From Candidatus Riflebacteria bacterium HGW-Riflebacteria-1 (GTDB lineage: Bacteria > Muiribacteriota > Ozemobacteria > Ozemobacterales > Ozemobacteraceae): a stretch of 64,000 nt of DNA. The translations under genes and the position numbers were made by a program. The notes below the pieces were generated by a model. It was given only the letters and a program-made list of their open reading frames with translations. It made no database searches and had not been told where the DNA came from. The stretch is from NCBI GenBank assembly GCA_002839445.1, contig PGYB01000012.1:62001-126000 (forward strand), written 5' to 3'. Every line of letters starts with the position of its first letter. The first letter of the stretch is position 1. Positions 1 to 9,487 of this stretch are shown here, one piece after another.

Positions 1-491
1 TCTTCAAGAGTTACAACATGGCGGCGGGCAATGCGGTTGACATAATTGAGGTAACTCGCCATCGTCGAAGTTTTGCCGGCGCCAGTCGGACCAGTGATAA
101 GAATAAGGCCGTTCGGTTGCTCGATAAGCCGACGGGCAGCCAGCGGCAGGCCAATCTCGTCGAAATCCATGACGCGGTAGGGTATAACGCGAAAAACCGC
201 ACCAAAACCGTTAAGGTCATTGTAGAGGTTAACTCTGAATCGGCACACTCCCTCGAGTGTGTAGGCAAAATCTATTTCGTGGCTTTTGCGGAACTGGTCT
301 TCCTGGTCAGAGGTCAGCAGAACCTCGATAATATGATCGAAATCTTTTTTGTTAAAACGAAAGCCCTCGACGTGCCTGATATGCCCATCAACGCGAATGG
401 CTGGCGCTTTGCCGACCTTGAGATGCAGATCAGAGGCGCCCTCATCGAATGTAAGTTTTAATAATCGGTACAAGCTTTTTTCGTCTGACAT
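1..491 (-). CDS. pilT: Type IV pilus retraction ATPase PilT, C-terminus cut by the window edge
   Basis: The visible 163 codons give the N-terminal half of a PilT/GspE-family secretion ATPase. The protein opens with a PilT-like segment containing GASDLHLKVG and an RVDGHIRHVEG strand, and reaches the Walker A motif GPTGAGKTST near residue 135. PilT hydrolyses ATP at the cytoplasmic pilus base to depolymerise the fibre (family knowledge). The rest of the gene lies left of base 1. No Shine-Dalgarno precedes the ATG at 491. A promoter ends 7 nt upstream, so the mRNA may be leaderless. PilU or another PilT paralogue is possible because the C-terminal part is not seen. It is divergent from the HEAT-TPR gene and fits the pilin operon at 16-19 kb. 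Confidence 0.88.
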   Translation of the reverse strand, partial: MSDEKSLYRLLKLTFDEGASDLHLKVGKAPAIRVDGHIRHVEGFRFNKKDFDHIIEVLLTSDQEDQFRKSHEIDFAYTLEGVCRFRVNLYNDLNGFGAVFRVIPYRVMDFDEIGLPLAARRLIEQPNGLILITGPTGAGKTSTMASYLNYVNRIARRHVVTLE

Positions 492-498
492 GAGCAGT

Positions 499-527
499 AT
501 TATACCCACAGCCTGCAATCTTAACAA
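499..527 (-). promoter_or_regulatory. Predicted sigma-70 promoter of pilT
   Basis: Read on the minus strand, TTGTTA (522-527), a 17-nt spacer and a perfect TATAAT (499-504) are followed after 7 nt by the ATG. The transcription start would fall on or next to the start codon. Confidence 0.65.
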
Positions 528-606
528 TCGAATTTAATTGCTTATTTAAAAAAATAGCACTTTCTGATAGTATGCTGTTAGTTCAAAGCCGACCCGGGGA
601 AGACAA

Positions 607-3054
607 ATGCCAGCACACGAAGCCGTCATCAATAATCTCAAGCCGCTCATTGCACGTCTGTTACACATTTTTCTCACAGGAGAATACGAACAGCGACGCG
701 AAGCCGCTATTGCGCTGTCAAAATTCAAGGGTGAAAAGGCGACAGACTTTCTGCTCCAAACTTATGAGAGCGACAACATTCAGGATTTCATGGCTCTCGC
801 GCTCGGCAATATCGACAATCACAAGGCGGTAGGCCTGCTCATTAACGCGTTGAACGATTCACAGCAGGAAGTCCGCTTTCACGCCGCCCAGGCTCTTGGC
901 ATGCTGGAAAACCCTGAAGCACTTGATATCCTGATGGATGCGTTGCAGGCCTATAGTGATGCCAGCGTCGGCGTAACCCCAGAAGCCACACTTGAAGAGC
1001 CAGCCGGTCAGATTTTCTTCGAAGAAGACGCGATCATCAGTGCAATCCTTGCTGTAGGCAAGATCAAGAACTGGCGCGCCATTTCACTGCTCAAAAAGCT
1101 TCTCGCCCAGGAAAAGAGCGCACGCATTCGTGCATCGATTATCATGTCTCTGGGCCTGATGTCTACTGACAAAATGATGCCGGTTTTTCAGGCTGCCCTG
1201 CGTGACGAAGACCCAAGAGTGCGCGCCAATGCCATAGAAGCAATCGAAAGTATCAAGTCCGGCTCGATTGTCGGCATCATACAACCATATCTCGAAGACC
1301 CGAGCAACCGCGTACGCGCCAATGTTGCCAAGGCAATCTGGAAATACGGCGATTTCGATGTCTCAGATACTCTCCGACAGATGCTCGAACACCCCGACAA
1401 GTGGTATCGCGCCTCAGCGGCCTATGCTATCGGTGAGATCAAAGACGCCCGTTTTATCAGAGAACTGGCGCGCGCACTCAAAGACGAAGACCCCGACGTC
1501 AGACGCAACGCGACCAACGCCATACGCAAAATCGAGGCTAAAGATGCCCTGCAGCATGTAAAACCACTGCTTGACGACCCGAACTTCGATGTACGGGTTG
1601 AGGCCGTTCTTGCCGTGAGTCGCTGTGCCGGAGAGGCGGCAGCTGACCTGTTAAAAGACAAGCTGCAGCACGAAGAAAACTTTATCGTTCAGGCCACACT
1701 CGTTTCATGCCTGGGCCAGACAGCAAAGCCGGAAATGATTCCAATTATCCGCGGTTACCTCGAAAGCGAAGACCCGCGCGTTGTGTCAAATACCATTGAT
1801 GCGCTGGTAAAACTGTCGCCAAAATCTGACCCGGCACTGGTAATCACGCTTAAAACCCTGCTCAAACATGAAGACAACCGGGTTAAGAGCACAGCGATCA
1901 GAACCCTCTGGGTATGGGGTGTTTACGAAGTAATCGACCGCCTGCGCGAACTGTTTAACAGCCCGGACAAACGCCTGATCCAGTCTGCAACCTTTGTTCT
2001 CGGTGAAATTGGCAAGGAAATCAGCCTCTCAGAGGCGCTCAGCAAAAAAGTAAACCTGATCGTGACCGAGCTTATTGATAACCCAGAAACGATCAACAGC
2101 CTGGTTGCCAGCGAAACCGCAGCAGCAGCAGCCAATTCTCAGACATCACCCGCAACAGCGTCGGCAGCCCAGTCAGAGCCATTGCCGGCCGAGTCAGAGG
2201 CTGTGCCCGCAGAATCAGAAGTTGAGCTGCCTCCGCCAATGGAACCGCTTTTCGAAATACTGCAGCCGGCGACCGAGCAGGCGGCGGCGCAGGCAGTTGC
2301 CGCGCCACAACCGATCAACACCCAGATTCTTCCCGACAATACCTTCAACGAAGACATCGAAGTGGCAAACCGCTTTGTCGCCGCGCGCAATTACCCGGCA
2401 GCCGAGAAGGTTTTCGCGCAGATCCTGCACAAGTCGCCAGCGCATCTCAAAGCAATTCTCGGCATCGCCAATCTGTATTTTCTGCAGAAAAAAAATTCCG
2501 AGGCGGTCAAGCACTACCTGTCAGCGCTCGCGATCAACCCGAACCTGGTCAAGGCGCATTTCAACCTCGGCACGATTTACTATTACGCCCGCAAATACGA
2601 CGATGCCGTAAAACATCTTGGCAAGGCGCTCAAGCTTTATCCCAAAATTCTCGGCGCCTACCTGATTCTTGGCCAGATATATCAGATTGCCGGGAAGTTC
2701 AGCGAGAGCGTTCGCCTGCTGACACACGCTGCCGCTCTGTCTCCGCGCAACCCGGTCATTTATCAAAAACTCGCGACCCTGCACATTCAGCTCGGAAATT
2801 ATAACGATGCCATTGAAGTGCTGCTCAAGGCAGTCGATATCTCGCCGGTAGATGTCGAATCCAATCTGCTTCTTGCCTATTGCTTCAACTTTACCGGCCA
2901 GGGGCAGAAAGCCTTCAGCGCCATGGATCTCACGTTAAAAGCCTGCGCGCAGTCGCCACAACAAGATCAGGCTCTGCGTCAGATGCTTAAGGCCTATATT
3001 TATCTCAATTCAATCCAGAAAAATTCCAAGCCAGATCAGGAGAAGACACAATGA
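607..3054 (+). CDS. HEAT-repeat plus TPR scaffold protein
   Basis: An 815-residue protein with two solenoids. Residues of about 20-485 are consecutive HEAT/PBS-lyase-type repeats, with recurring patterns such as DEDPRVRANAIEAI and DEDPDVRRNATNAI. Residues of about 500-575 are a disordered Ala/Glu/Pro-rich linker. Residues of about 580-800 are TPRs, for example KAHFNLGTIYYYARKYDDAV. There is no signal peptide or membrane segment, so it is probably a cytoplasmic protein-binding scaffold. The start follows a purine-rich GGGGAAG. The stop overlaps the next ATG in an ATGA, so the small DUF4177-like protein is probably made from the same transcript. Its divergent neighbour pilT suggests, without proving, a pilus-related role. 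No enzymatic motif was seen. Confidence 0.85.
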   Translation: MPAHEAVINNLKPLIARLLHIFLTGEYEQRREAAIALSKFKGEKATDFLLQTYESDNIQDFMALALGNIDNHKAVGLLINALNDSQQEVRFHAAQALGMLENPEALDILMDALQAYSDASVGVTPEATLEEPAGQIFFEEDAIISAILAVGKIKNWRAISLLKKLLAQEKSARIRASIIMSLGLMSTDKMMPVFQAALRDEDPRVRANAIEAIESIKSGSIVGIIQPYLEDPSNRVRANVAKAIWKYGDFDVSDTLRQMLEHPDKWYRASAAYAIGEIKDARFIRELARALKDEDPDVRRNATNAIRKIEAKDALQHVKPLLDDPNFDVRVEAVLAVSRCAGEAAADLLKDKLQHEENFIVQATLVSCLGQTAKPEMIPIIRGYLESEDPRVVSNTIDALVKLSPKSDPALVITLKTLLKHEDNRVKSTAIRTLWVWGVYEVIDRLRELFNSPDKRLIQSATFVLGEIGKEISLSEALSKKVNLIVTELIDNPETINSLVASETAAAAANSQTSPATASAAQSEPLPAESEAVPAESEVELPPPMEPLFEILQPATEQAAAQAVAAPQPINTQILPDNTFNEDIEVANRFVAARNYPAAEKVFAQILHKSPAHLKAILGIANLYFLQKKNSEAVKHYLSALAINPNLVKAHFNLGTIYYYARKYDDAVKHLGKALKLYPKILGAYLILGQIYQIAGKFSESVRLLTHAAALSPRNPVIYQKLATLHIQLGNYNDAIEVLLKAVDISPVDVESNLLLAYCFNFTGQGQKAFSAMDLTLKACAQSPQQDQALRQMLKAYIYLNSIQKNSKPDQEKTQ

Positions 3055-3236
3055 ACCTCGAAAAATCGCCTCAGCGCTGGAACTACAAAACCCTTGATCT
3101 GACAAGGCTTAAGGGTGATGATTTTCTCGAAAAACTTGGCGATCTGCTCGACGAAGCCGGTCGCAACGGCTGGGATCTCGCTTATATGCACGACGATTTT
3201 ATGATTATGAAACAGCTTTATTTTGCCAAAGAGTGA
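3051..3236 (+). CDS. Small DUF4177-like protein
   Basis: 61 residues. It follows the DUF4177 pattern: an N-terminal strand (RWNYKTLDL), a helix ending in the signature NGWDLAYM (family form GWELV), and a final strand MIMKQLYF. The function of the family is unknown. The ATG overlaps the stop of the HEAT-TPR gene by four bases, indicating translational coupling. RecG follows 9 bases later. The family match is made by eye on a short sequence. Confidence 0.65.
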   Translation: MNLEKSPQRWNYKTLDLTRLKGDDFLEKLGDLLDEAGRNGWDLAYMHDDFMIMKQLYFAKE

Positions 3237-3245
3237 CAGCAATAA

Positions 3246-5330
3246 TTGTTGACGACCAGCAAACTTACGCTTGACGACCCGTTAAGCAAAGTAAAAGGAA
3301 TCGGCCCCAAAAAATCGGAAGCACTGCGCCAGAGCGGCATAGTGCAGATCATCGATCTTTTGCGCATTTATCCGGCCAGATACCAGGACCGCCGCAGCTG
3401 CAAAACCGTTGCACAACTTTCTGAAGGCGGCGAATGCCTGACCTGCCTGCGTCTTGAGTCGATCAAGTCATATCACGCGCGGCGCGGACTTACCGTTATC
3501 AATGCCGTGTTTGCTGATGCTACCGGCAAGGTCACCGCGAAATGGTTCAATCGCGTTTACCTGATACGGCAGCTGATCGCTGGCAAAGACTACTGGCTGT
3601 TTGGCCAGGTGACAACAGTAAAAAACCAGCTGACCCTTTCTAACCCTGAAATTGAACCCGTTGAAGAAGCCAGAACTGACACCGGCACCAGCAGCCGGCT
3701 CACCCCGGTTTATTCTTCAAACACCAGACTCTCAGAGGCCGGCATTTCGGCTCTGGCATTGCGCCGGTTGATTGCCGGAATTCTTACCCGCATCGACTGG
3801 GACTCCTCGCTGCCGCCCGGCATCAGAAAATCATCGTTCAACGCCATCTGCGACGCGCTCGAACAGGCACATCGGCCGTCTTCACCAGAAGAGGCCAATA
3901 AGGCGCGGCACACTCTCGCCTTTTTCGATCAGGTGCTTTTTCAGATCGGTGTTCTTAAAAGACGCGAGGCGTTAACCGGCATTCTCAGTCTGCCAGATGC
4001 CAGCAACGCCCCACCTGTCGAACCTGAACATCCCCTGCCCTTTTCGCTGACAACGGCGCAAAAGCAGAGTCTTGGCGAGATTATTTATGACATGCAGGAG
4101 CAAGGCAAAGACAGACCACCGATGAACCGGCTTGTTCAGGGTGACGTTGGCTCGGGCAAAACGCTGGTCGCCTTTCTGGCAATGCTGCATTACTGCCAGA
4201 AAATAAGCCCCGGCAGCCAGTGCGCTTTTATGGCGCCGACCGAAATTCTTGCCCGCCAGCATCTGCACAGCTTTAATGTTTTTTTCAAACAGTTCGCCGG
4301 GCAAGCCTGCATCCTGACAGGCAGCCAGAAAAATGCCGAACGCAAGAAACTCAACCAGGCAATCGGCAGCGGAGAAGTCAAATTCGTTTTTGGCACGCAC
4401 GCCCTGTTTCAGGAAAACCTCGAATTTGCCGACCTTGGTCTGTGTGTAATCGATGAACAGCAACGTTTCGGCGTCAACCACCGACGCCAGCTTGTGCGCA
4501 AAGGCAATAACCCGCACCAGCTGCTGCTTTCTGCGACGCCTATTCCCCGCACTCTTTCGCTTACCATCTTTGGTGACATGGATACGAGCACAATCTCAGA
4601 ATTGCCGCCAGGCCGCCAGCCGGTTAAAACCATGCTGGCCACCAGCTTTTCGCAGACGGTGCCGCACATCGAAACGGCTCTGCAGAACGGCCAGCAGATT
4701 TATCTCGTCTGCCCGCTGATCGAACTGTCAGACAAGAAAGACTGGACATCGGTAGAAGAAGCCGCCGAGCGCACATCTGAGCGGCTGCCTGACGTTCGCT
4801 TTGCCTGCCTGACCGGCCAGCAGAGCTGGGATGAAAAGTCCGAAATCATGCAGGCCTTTAAAAATGGCCAACTTGACATGGTTATCGCGACAACCGTTGT
4901 CGAAGTTGGCGTCGACAACCCGAATGCCACACTGATGATCATAGAAAACGCAGACTGTTTTGGCCTGTCGCAGTTGCATCAGTTGCGCGGCCGTGTTGGT
5001 AGAGGCATGCATGCTTCTTTATGCATTCTGGTCTCGCATGTGGCCGAAGAATCCGAACGCCTTAAGGTGCTGGCCGCGACCAACGACGGCTTTGAGCTTT
5101 CGCTCGAAGATCTGCGCCTGCGTGGCCCGGGCGATCTCGTAGGAACTCGCCAGAGCGGTCTGTCACATCCATGTTTCTCGCATCGTATCAGTCAGAAACT
5201 CATCGAAAACGCCAGAAACCGTGCCTTTGAAATTCTCACTGGCGAAACCGGCGAAGTGAGAGACTGGTTCATGGCACAGATGATAAAATCGTTCGGCGAC
5301 AGCTACAAAACCTTCATGGAAGGCGGTTAA
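3246..5330 (+). CDS. recG: ATP-dependent DNA helicase RecG
   Basis: 694 residues, the usual RecG length. The N-terminal wedge/OB region (about 1-260) begins with a helix-hairpin-helix-like VKGIGPKKSEALRQ. The helicase core carries Walker A GDVGSGKT near residue 299, a DEQQ motif II followed by RFGV near residue 403, SATPIPRTL, VVEVGVDNPNA and QLRGRVGRG. The TRG-like end reads LRGPGDLVGTRQSG. RecG remodels stalled forks and recombination intermediates (family knowledge). Most homologues have DEQH in motif II; here the His is Gln. Two adjacent TTG codons (3246 and 3249) are the only plausible starts, and the ribosome-binding site is poor. It is co-directional with rsmD, 3 bases downstream. Confidence 0.95.
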   Translation: MLTTSKLTLDDPLSKVKGIGPKKSEALRQSGIVQIIDLLRIYPARYQDRRSCKTVAQLSEGGECLTCLRLESIKSYHARRGLTVINAVFADATGKVTAKWFNRVYLIRQLIAGKDYWLFGQVTTVKNQLTLSNPEIEPVEEARTDTGTSSRLTPVYSSNTRLSEAGISALALRRLIAGILTRIDWDSSLPPGIRKSSFNAICDALEQAHRPSSPEEANKARHTLAFFDQVLFQIGVLKRREALTGILSLPDASNAPPVEPEHPLPFSLTTAQKQSLGEIIYDMQEQGKDRPPMNRLVQGDVGSGKTLVAFLAMLHYCQKISPGSQCAFMAPTEILARQHLHSFNVFFKQFAGQACILTGSQKNAERKKLNQAIGSGEVKFVFGTHALFQENLEFADLGLCVIDEQQRFGVNHRRQLVRKGNNPHQLLLSATPIPRTLSLTIFGDMDTSTISELPPGRQPVKTMLATSFSQTVPHIETALQNGQQIYLVCPLIELSDKKDWTSVEEAAERTSERLPDVRFACLTGQQSWDEKSEIMQAFKNGQLDMVIATTVVEVGVDNPNATLMIIENADCFGLSQLHQLRGRVGRGMHASLCILVSHVAEESERLKVLAATNDGFELSLEDLRLRGPGDLVGTRQSGLSHPCFSHRISQKLIENARNRAFEILTGETGEVRDWFMAQMIKSFGDSYKTFMEGG

Positions 5331-5333
5331 AAC

Positions 5334-5888
5334 ATGCGTATCATCACCGGCAGCGCCAAAGGCAGAAGGCTGAAAATGCCAGGCGGCGGAAAAACCCGAC
5401 CAGCCATGGACATAGTCAAAGGCGCAACCTTTAACATGATTGCAGAATTCGTGCCTGATGCGCGTTTTCTCGATCTTTTCGCAGGTTCGGGCAACCTTGG
5501 TATCGAAGCACTCAGTCGCGGCGGCAGTTACGCGGCTTTTGTCGATACTGCACGCGAATGTACCAACACTATTCGTGAAAATCTTGAGCTTACCAGACTT
5601 GCCGACCGCGGCGAGGTCTTTACCATGGACTGCCTCAAGTTTCTGCAGCAGCAAAAGCTTGCGCGCTTCGATGTGGTGTTTATTGACCCGCCATATTTAA
5701 AAGGGCTGCTCGAACCAATACTCAAACAGATTCCGCTCTGCCCGATGTTCAGCCCTGACACGCTGTTCATCATCGAGCGCCAGAAAAGAGACCGGCTTGG
5801 GTTAGAAGAAATGCCAGAGTATCGCCTTCTTGACGAACGCGTTTTCGGCGACACCGTAATAACCTTTTTCAGGCTCAAACAGCTCTGA
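5334..5888 (+). CDS. rsmD: 16S rRNA (guanine966-N2)-methyltransferase RsmD
   Basis: 184 residues, typical of RsmD. It shows the family N-terminus RIITGSAKGRRL, then RPAMDIVKGATFN, the SAM-binding motif FLDLFAGSGNLGIEALSRG, and the catalytic DPPY tetrad near residue 118. It methylates G966 of 16S rRNA in the assembling 30S subunit (family knowledge). In many bacteria rsmD lies beside recG or coaD. Here it follows recG by 3 bases, while coaD is at 34 kb. The stop codon directly abuts a repeat element. Confidence 0.94.
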   Translation: MRIITGSAKGRRLKMPGGGKTRPAMDIVKGATFNMIAEFVPDARFLDLFAGSGNLGIEALSRGGSYAAFVDTARECTNTIRENLELTRLADRGEVFTMDCLKFLQQQKLARFDVVFIDPPYLKGLLEPILKQIPLCPMFSPDTLFIIERQKRDRLGLEEMPEYRLLDERVFGDTVITFFRLKQL

Positions 5889-6112
5889 TCGTCTGTCAAG
5901 AATGAGTCCAAGAATTCGATCCAAGTTATACCCTTCATGCCGGGCTCTCGGCAGGAATTCATTCGCTACAACTCTCACCAGACAAAACTTTCAGGTTTAA
6001 GTTGTCGTGATTGCGTCAAAACAGCCTGGCTCGAAGTCTTCGCTCATGAAAACCCTGCCTGCGCCCTTGTAATGTATTTACCAACGGCTATTTTCGATAC
6101 ATTTATTGCTGG
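5887..6112 (+). repeat. Dispersed ~300-bp intergenic element, diverged copy A
   Basis: This shares with the copies at 24.4 kb and 62.9 kb the blocks AATTCGATCCA, ATGCCGGGCTCTCGGCAG, CATTCGCTACA, a diverged form of TTGTCGGGATTGCGTCAAA, and CTGCCTGCGCCCTTGT. The element starts inside the stop codon context of rsmD. It lacks the recognisable tail of the best copy. The remaining bases to 6171 hold no visible gene. Confidence 0.7.
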
Positions 6113-6171
6113 TTAAACCCTGCAATTCAAGTGTGACAGTCGACTATTAACAACAGGTTGCCATAGGCAAG

Positions 6172-6211
6172 CCAATAAAAAAACCACCCTTGCGGGTGGT
6201 TTTTTATTGGA
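6172..6211. terminator. Bidirectional rho-independent terminator
   Basis: AACCACCC and GGGTGGTT form a stem around TTGC, flanked by an A-run on one side and a T-run on the other. It serves rsmD on the plus strand and the gene at 6228-7076 on the minus strand. Confidence 0.9.
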
Positions 6212-6227
6212 CTTTTAAATCAGGGGG

Positions 6228-7076
6228 TTACTTGCTGCCGGATGCCTTGAGATTCTGATAGTCATTGTAAGCTTCGCGATATTCGGCCAGTGCGCGCTGA
6301 ACATCTGCCGGATTAGCACCGCCGCTGTTGGTAACCAGAGTGGTATATTTCTGGTAAGATGCGATATATCTGTCGTGAGCAGCCTTGAGACCATCGCTGC
6401 TGGTCGGAATGCCGGGCGTAGTAGTAACCGAGGTAGTGGTCGGAGCCTGAGCAGGAATACTTACGCTCGGCGGTTCGCTAGATATTGTAACCGCATCGCC
6501 ACCAAGAGATATTACCGGATCATTGCCGACACTGACTGGAGCTGCGGCATCGCCACCAGGAATAACGCCTGACATTTCATAGTCGCCCGGGGTTACGTAG
6601 ATTTCATCGCTACCGGGAAGGACTTCCTGGTTGGGGCCAGAGGCTGAATTGCCACCCTTTTTAGCCTTGTAGCGTTTGTAGAGCAGATAACCGCCGACTG
6701 CAACAGCAACAAGGATCAAAGCTGGGATAAAGAGCGGGCTGGCAAAAATACCGGCGATAAAGCCACCGACAGCTCCGAGAGCAGAGGCGATCGCGCCACC
6801 TACTCCGGCCAGAACGCCAACGATACCGCCAGTAGCTGCAGCTGCGCCACCGACTACGGCAGTAGCTACACCACCGGCTGCGGCTACTGCGCCACCTATT
6901 GCCGGAGCAGCTAATACAAGACCGGCGCCAGCAGCCAGGCCTATGCCTGCGCCTACGGCTACGCTCTTTTTATCGAGTGCGAAAGCTGGAGCTGGATTGA
7001 AGACGGCGAAGTCTACCAGCATAAGAAGAGATAGAACAATGCAGAGTGTAACTCTCAGTTCATATCGGCGAATCAT
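6228..7076 (-). CDS. Exported Ala/Gly-rich membrane protein of unknown function
   Basis: 282 residues. A signal peptide-like N-terminus (about 1-34, ending PAFALD) is followed by a long Ala/Gly/Val hydrophobic stretch (about 38-110) with GG and GxxxG spacing. A transmembrane segment (about 115-137) ends in YKRYKAKKGG. Then comes a Pro/Thr/Ser-rich region, and residues of about 230-280 form a charged helical C-terminus. The glycine-zipper-like stretch could insert into or span a membrane. No family is recognised. The start is supported by AGGGGG 7 nt before the ATG. It is monocistronic, with a terminator directly downstream. Confidence 0.7.
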   Translation of the reverse strand: MIRRYELRVTLCIVLSLLMLVDFAVFNPAPAFALDKKSVAVGAGIGLAAGAGLVLAAPAIGGAVAAAGGVATAVVGGAAAATGGIVGVLAGVGGAIASALGAVGGFIAGIFASPLFIPALILVAVAVGGYLLYKRYKAKKGGNSASGPNQEVLPGSDEIYVTPGDYEMSGVIPGGDAAAPVSVGNDPVISLGGDAVTISSEPPSVSIPAQAPTTTSVTTTPGIPTSSDGLKAAHDRYIASYQKYTTLVTNSGGANPADVQRALAEYREAYNDYQNLKASGSK

Positions 7077-7213
7077 ATCGAACCCCCTGTTAATATCAGA
7101 GATTATGTACCTCGAAGGAATAACTTAAGTTTAATGACGGCTTGGCAAAGCGTCAAGGCAATCGGACATTTTTTTTAATATTGTCAGATATTTTTTTTGC
7201 CGGGTTGCTGGTT

Positions 7214-9394
7214 TCATTCAGACATATTCTGAAGAAGCACTGCCAGAATGGTGTTGCGCATCTTCTGGCGATTATTCTTAACCGCCATGGCGATTGCCTT
7301 GCGGGTGCCGATAAAAACCATGGTCTTGCGGGCGCGTGTCAGACCCGTATACAAGAGATTGCGCTGCAGCATCATAAAATGCTGGGTAGAAGCCAACATG
7401 ACTACGGCCGGGTATTCGCTGCCCTGCGCCTTATGTACCGTTACGGCATAAGCGTGGGCGAGGTCAAGAAAATCAGAGGTCGAAAAAGTTACCGGGCCTT
7501 GCGGAAAATCGATCAGCGCTTCCTGATCTTCTGATTGAATTTCGGTAATCAGCCCGATATCGCCATTAAAAACATCGAGATCATAATTGTTACGCAACTG
7601 AATGACCTTGTCACCAACCCGAAACACCCGATTAAGGTGTTCGAGCTCATTTTTCTCGGGCGATGGCGGGTTCAGAGCCTCCTGCAAAACGGCATTGAGA
7701 TTTGCAGTGCCAAGTTTGCCTTTATTCATAGGGGTAAGAACCTGTATGTCGTTAACCGGATCATAGCCAAATCTGCCAGGCAAACTTTTTTGAACGACAT
7801 TCTTGAGCAGACCGATCAGCTTGTCGGGCTCATCAGCCGCCACATAGTAACAATCCGACTGGTGCTGCCCATCTGGAACAGTTAATTCAGGCATCTGCCC
7901 ATGATTGATCAGATGCGCATTTCTGATGATACTGGAAGTTTCGGCCTGTCTGAAAATGGCGTTCAGCCTGACTACCGGCACTTTGTCAGACTTGATCAGT
8001 TCATTAAGTACCAGTCCGGCGCCAACCGAAGGCAGCTGGTCAGCATCGCCTACCAGAATGAGCGAAGCATGTTTTGGCACCGCCTGCAGAAGGCTGTAGA
8101 AAAGTTGCATGTCAATCATCGAGGCTTCGTCTACCACCAGAGTGTCGCAGTCAAGTGGCTGATTCTGGTTGCGTTTAAAGCCTTTTTCCTGGGGTGAAAA
8201 TTCCAGCAGGCGATGAATAGTCTGCGCGGTAAAGCCAGAAACCTCGGCAAGCCGCTTGGCAGCGCGTCCGGTCGGACTGGCGAGCATGACGCGACGGCCC
8301 ATGGCCTTATGCGCACAGACAACCGCTTTAAGGGTTGTGGTCTTTCCGGTGCCGGGTCCACCGGTGATAATCATGAATCCGCGCGTCAGGGAGTTCTCTA
8401 CCGCCAGCTGTTGAATTTCGCTTAACTTGAGGCCATGTGTACCGAGCGCCAGTTCAAGGGCTGCGATTATCTTCTCTCTGGCAAGTTCACGCACGTTATC
8501 GGCCAGGCTTTTCACCAGCGCGGCGCTGCCATCTTCGGCACGATAACTGGCAGGCAGATAATACAGATTCTGTTGCCTGAATTCGCGTCTTATCAGCTTT
8601 TTTTCAGCAACCAGCGCGGCCATGGCTTTTTCGAGATCAACTGGTTCGCCGACGCCGAGCGCTTCTAATGAGGCCTTAACCAGTTCTTCTTCACGCAAAA
8701 ACAGGTGGCCATCGTTGGTGGCGTTACTCAACACGTAGAGCAGGCCTGCCTTCAGGCGTCGCAAATCGTTGCCGGTAATGCCAAATTCGGCGGCAATCGC
8801 ATCAGCCTTTTTAAAGCCCATTCCTGAAACTTCATGGGCAAGAATGTAAGGGTTCTCAGAAATTTTACGCACCGCTTCACGATCGTATTTCTTGAAAATA
8901 CGAATCGCGTAGGCCGGCGAGATGCCGTGCCCCTGCAGAAAGATCATTATATCCTGAATAGATCGCTGCAAAAACCAGCCACTGCTGATCTTATCGGCCT
9001 TTGATCGGCCGATACCCGGGCACTCCGCCAGTTTTTCCGGCTCTTTCTCAATGATTTCGAGAGTATCAAGCCCAAAAGTCTCAACGAGACGGCGGGCGGT
9101 TGCCGGCCCGATTCCCTTGATCAGCCCTGAACCCAGGTATTTCTCGATACCTTTGAGCGTTGCCGGCTTGAGCAAAGTAAATTTCATCGCCTGAAACTGC
9201 ATGCCAAAATTCGGGTGGCAGGCCCAGGTGCCATAAACTCTGACTTCTTCGCCCGGCTGTATGTAGCCAAAATTGCCCACGACGGTCACCCCCTGCGGAT
9301 ACTTGCGCGAAGAGGCTTTAAGCACATAATAGCCGCTCTGCTCGTTACAGAAGGTGATACGATCAATGGTTACCGTGATGCATTCGTTTTCCAC
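7214..9394 (-). CDS. recD2: ATP-dependent helicase RecD2
   Basis: 726 residues, the normal size of RecD2, the RecB/C-independent RecD family. An N-terminal OB-like domain precedes helix-hairpin-helix motifs (GSGLIKGIGPATARRLVE and CPGIGRSKADKI). The superfamily 1B helicase core has Walker A ITGGPGTGKTTT near residue 340, VVDEASMID, GDADQLPSVG, and a C-terminal AYAVTVHKAQGSEYP. The family unwinds DNA 5' to 3'. recB and recC are not nearby, which fits the RecD2 assignment. The gene is divergent from the secreted-protein gene at 9488. Confidence 0.94.
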   Translation of the reverse strand: MENECITVTIDRITFCNEQSGYYVLKASSRKYPQGVTVVGNFGYIQPGEEVRVYGTWACHPNFGMQFQAMKFTLLKPATLKGIEKYLGSGLIKGIGPATARRLVETFGLDTLEIIEKEPEKLAECPGIGRSKADKISSGWFLQRSIQDIMIFLQGHGISPAYAIRIFKKYDREAVRKISENPYILAHEVSGMGFKKADAIAAEFGITGNDLRRLKAGLLYVLSNATNDGHLFLREEELVKASLEALGVGEPVDLEKAMAALVAEKKLIRREFRQQNLYYLPASYRAEDGSAALVKSLADNVRELAREKIIAALELALGTHGLKLSEIQQLAVENSLTRGFMIITGGPGTGKTTTLKAVVCAHKAMGRRVMLASPTGRAAKRLAEVSGFTAQTIHRLLEFSPQEKGFKRNQNQPLDCDTLVVDEASMIDMQLFYSLLQAVPKHASLILVGDADQLPSVGAGLVLNELIKSDKVPVVRLNAIFRQAETSSIIRNAHLINHGQMPELTVPDGQHQSDCYYVAADEPDKLIGLLKNVVQKSLPGRFGYDPVNDIQVLTPMNKGKLGTANLNAVLQEALNPPSPEKNELEHLNRVFRVGDKVIQLRNNYDLDVFNGDIGLITEIQSEDQEALIDFPQGPVTFSTSDFLDLAHAYAVTVHKAQGSEYPAVVMLASTQHFMMLQRNLLYTGLTRARKTMVFIGTRKAIAMAVKNNRQKMRNTILAVLLQNMSE

Positions 9395-9451
9395 ACGCTA
9401 TTAATAACACGGTTTCCGCAAACAATAAATACCGTAAAGTTTTCTGTTAAA

Positions 9452-9480
9452 TTGACAAGTTGGCCTGAGAATGCTAACTT
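9452..9480 (+). promoter_or_regulatory. Sigma-70 promoter directing a probable leaderless mRNA
   Basis: TTGACA (9452-9457), a 17-nt spacer and TAACTT (9475-9480) lie only 7 nt before the ATG at 9488. No Shine-Dalgarno fits between them. Confidence 0.7.
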
Positions 9481-9487
9481 TCGACGC

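Noticed and set aside
2075..2611. A long plus-strand frame inside the HEAT-TPR gene
   Set aside because: Its product is an Arg/Ser/Pro-rich low-complexity sequence typical of a frame-shifted shadow of the real gene.
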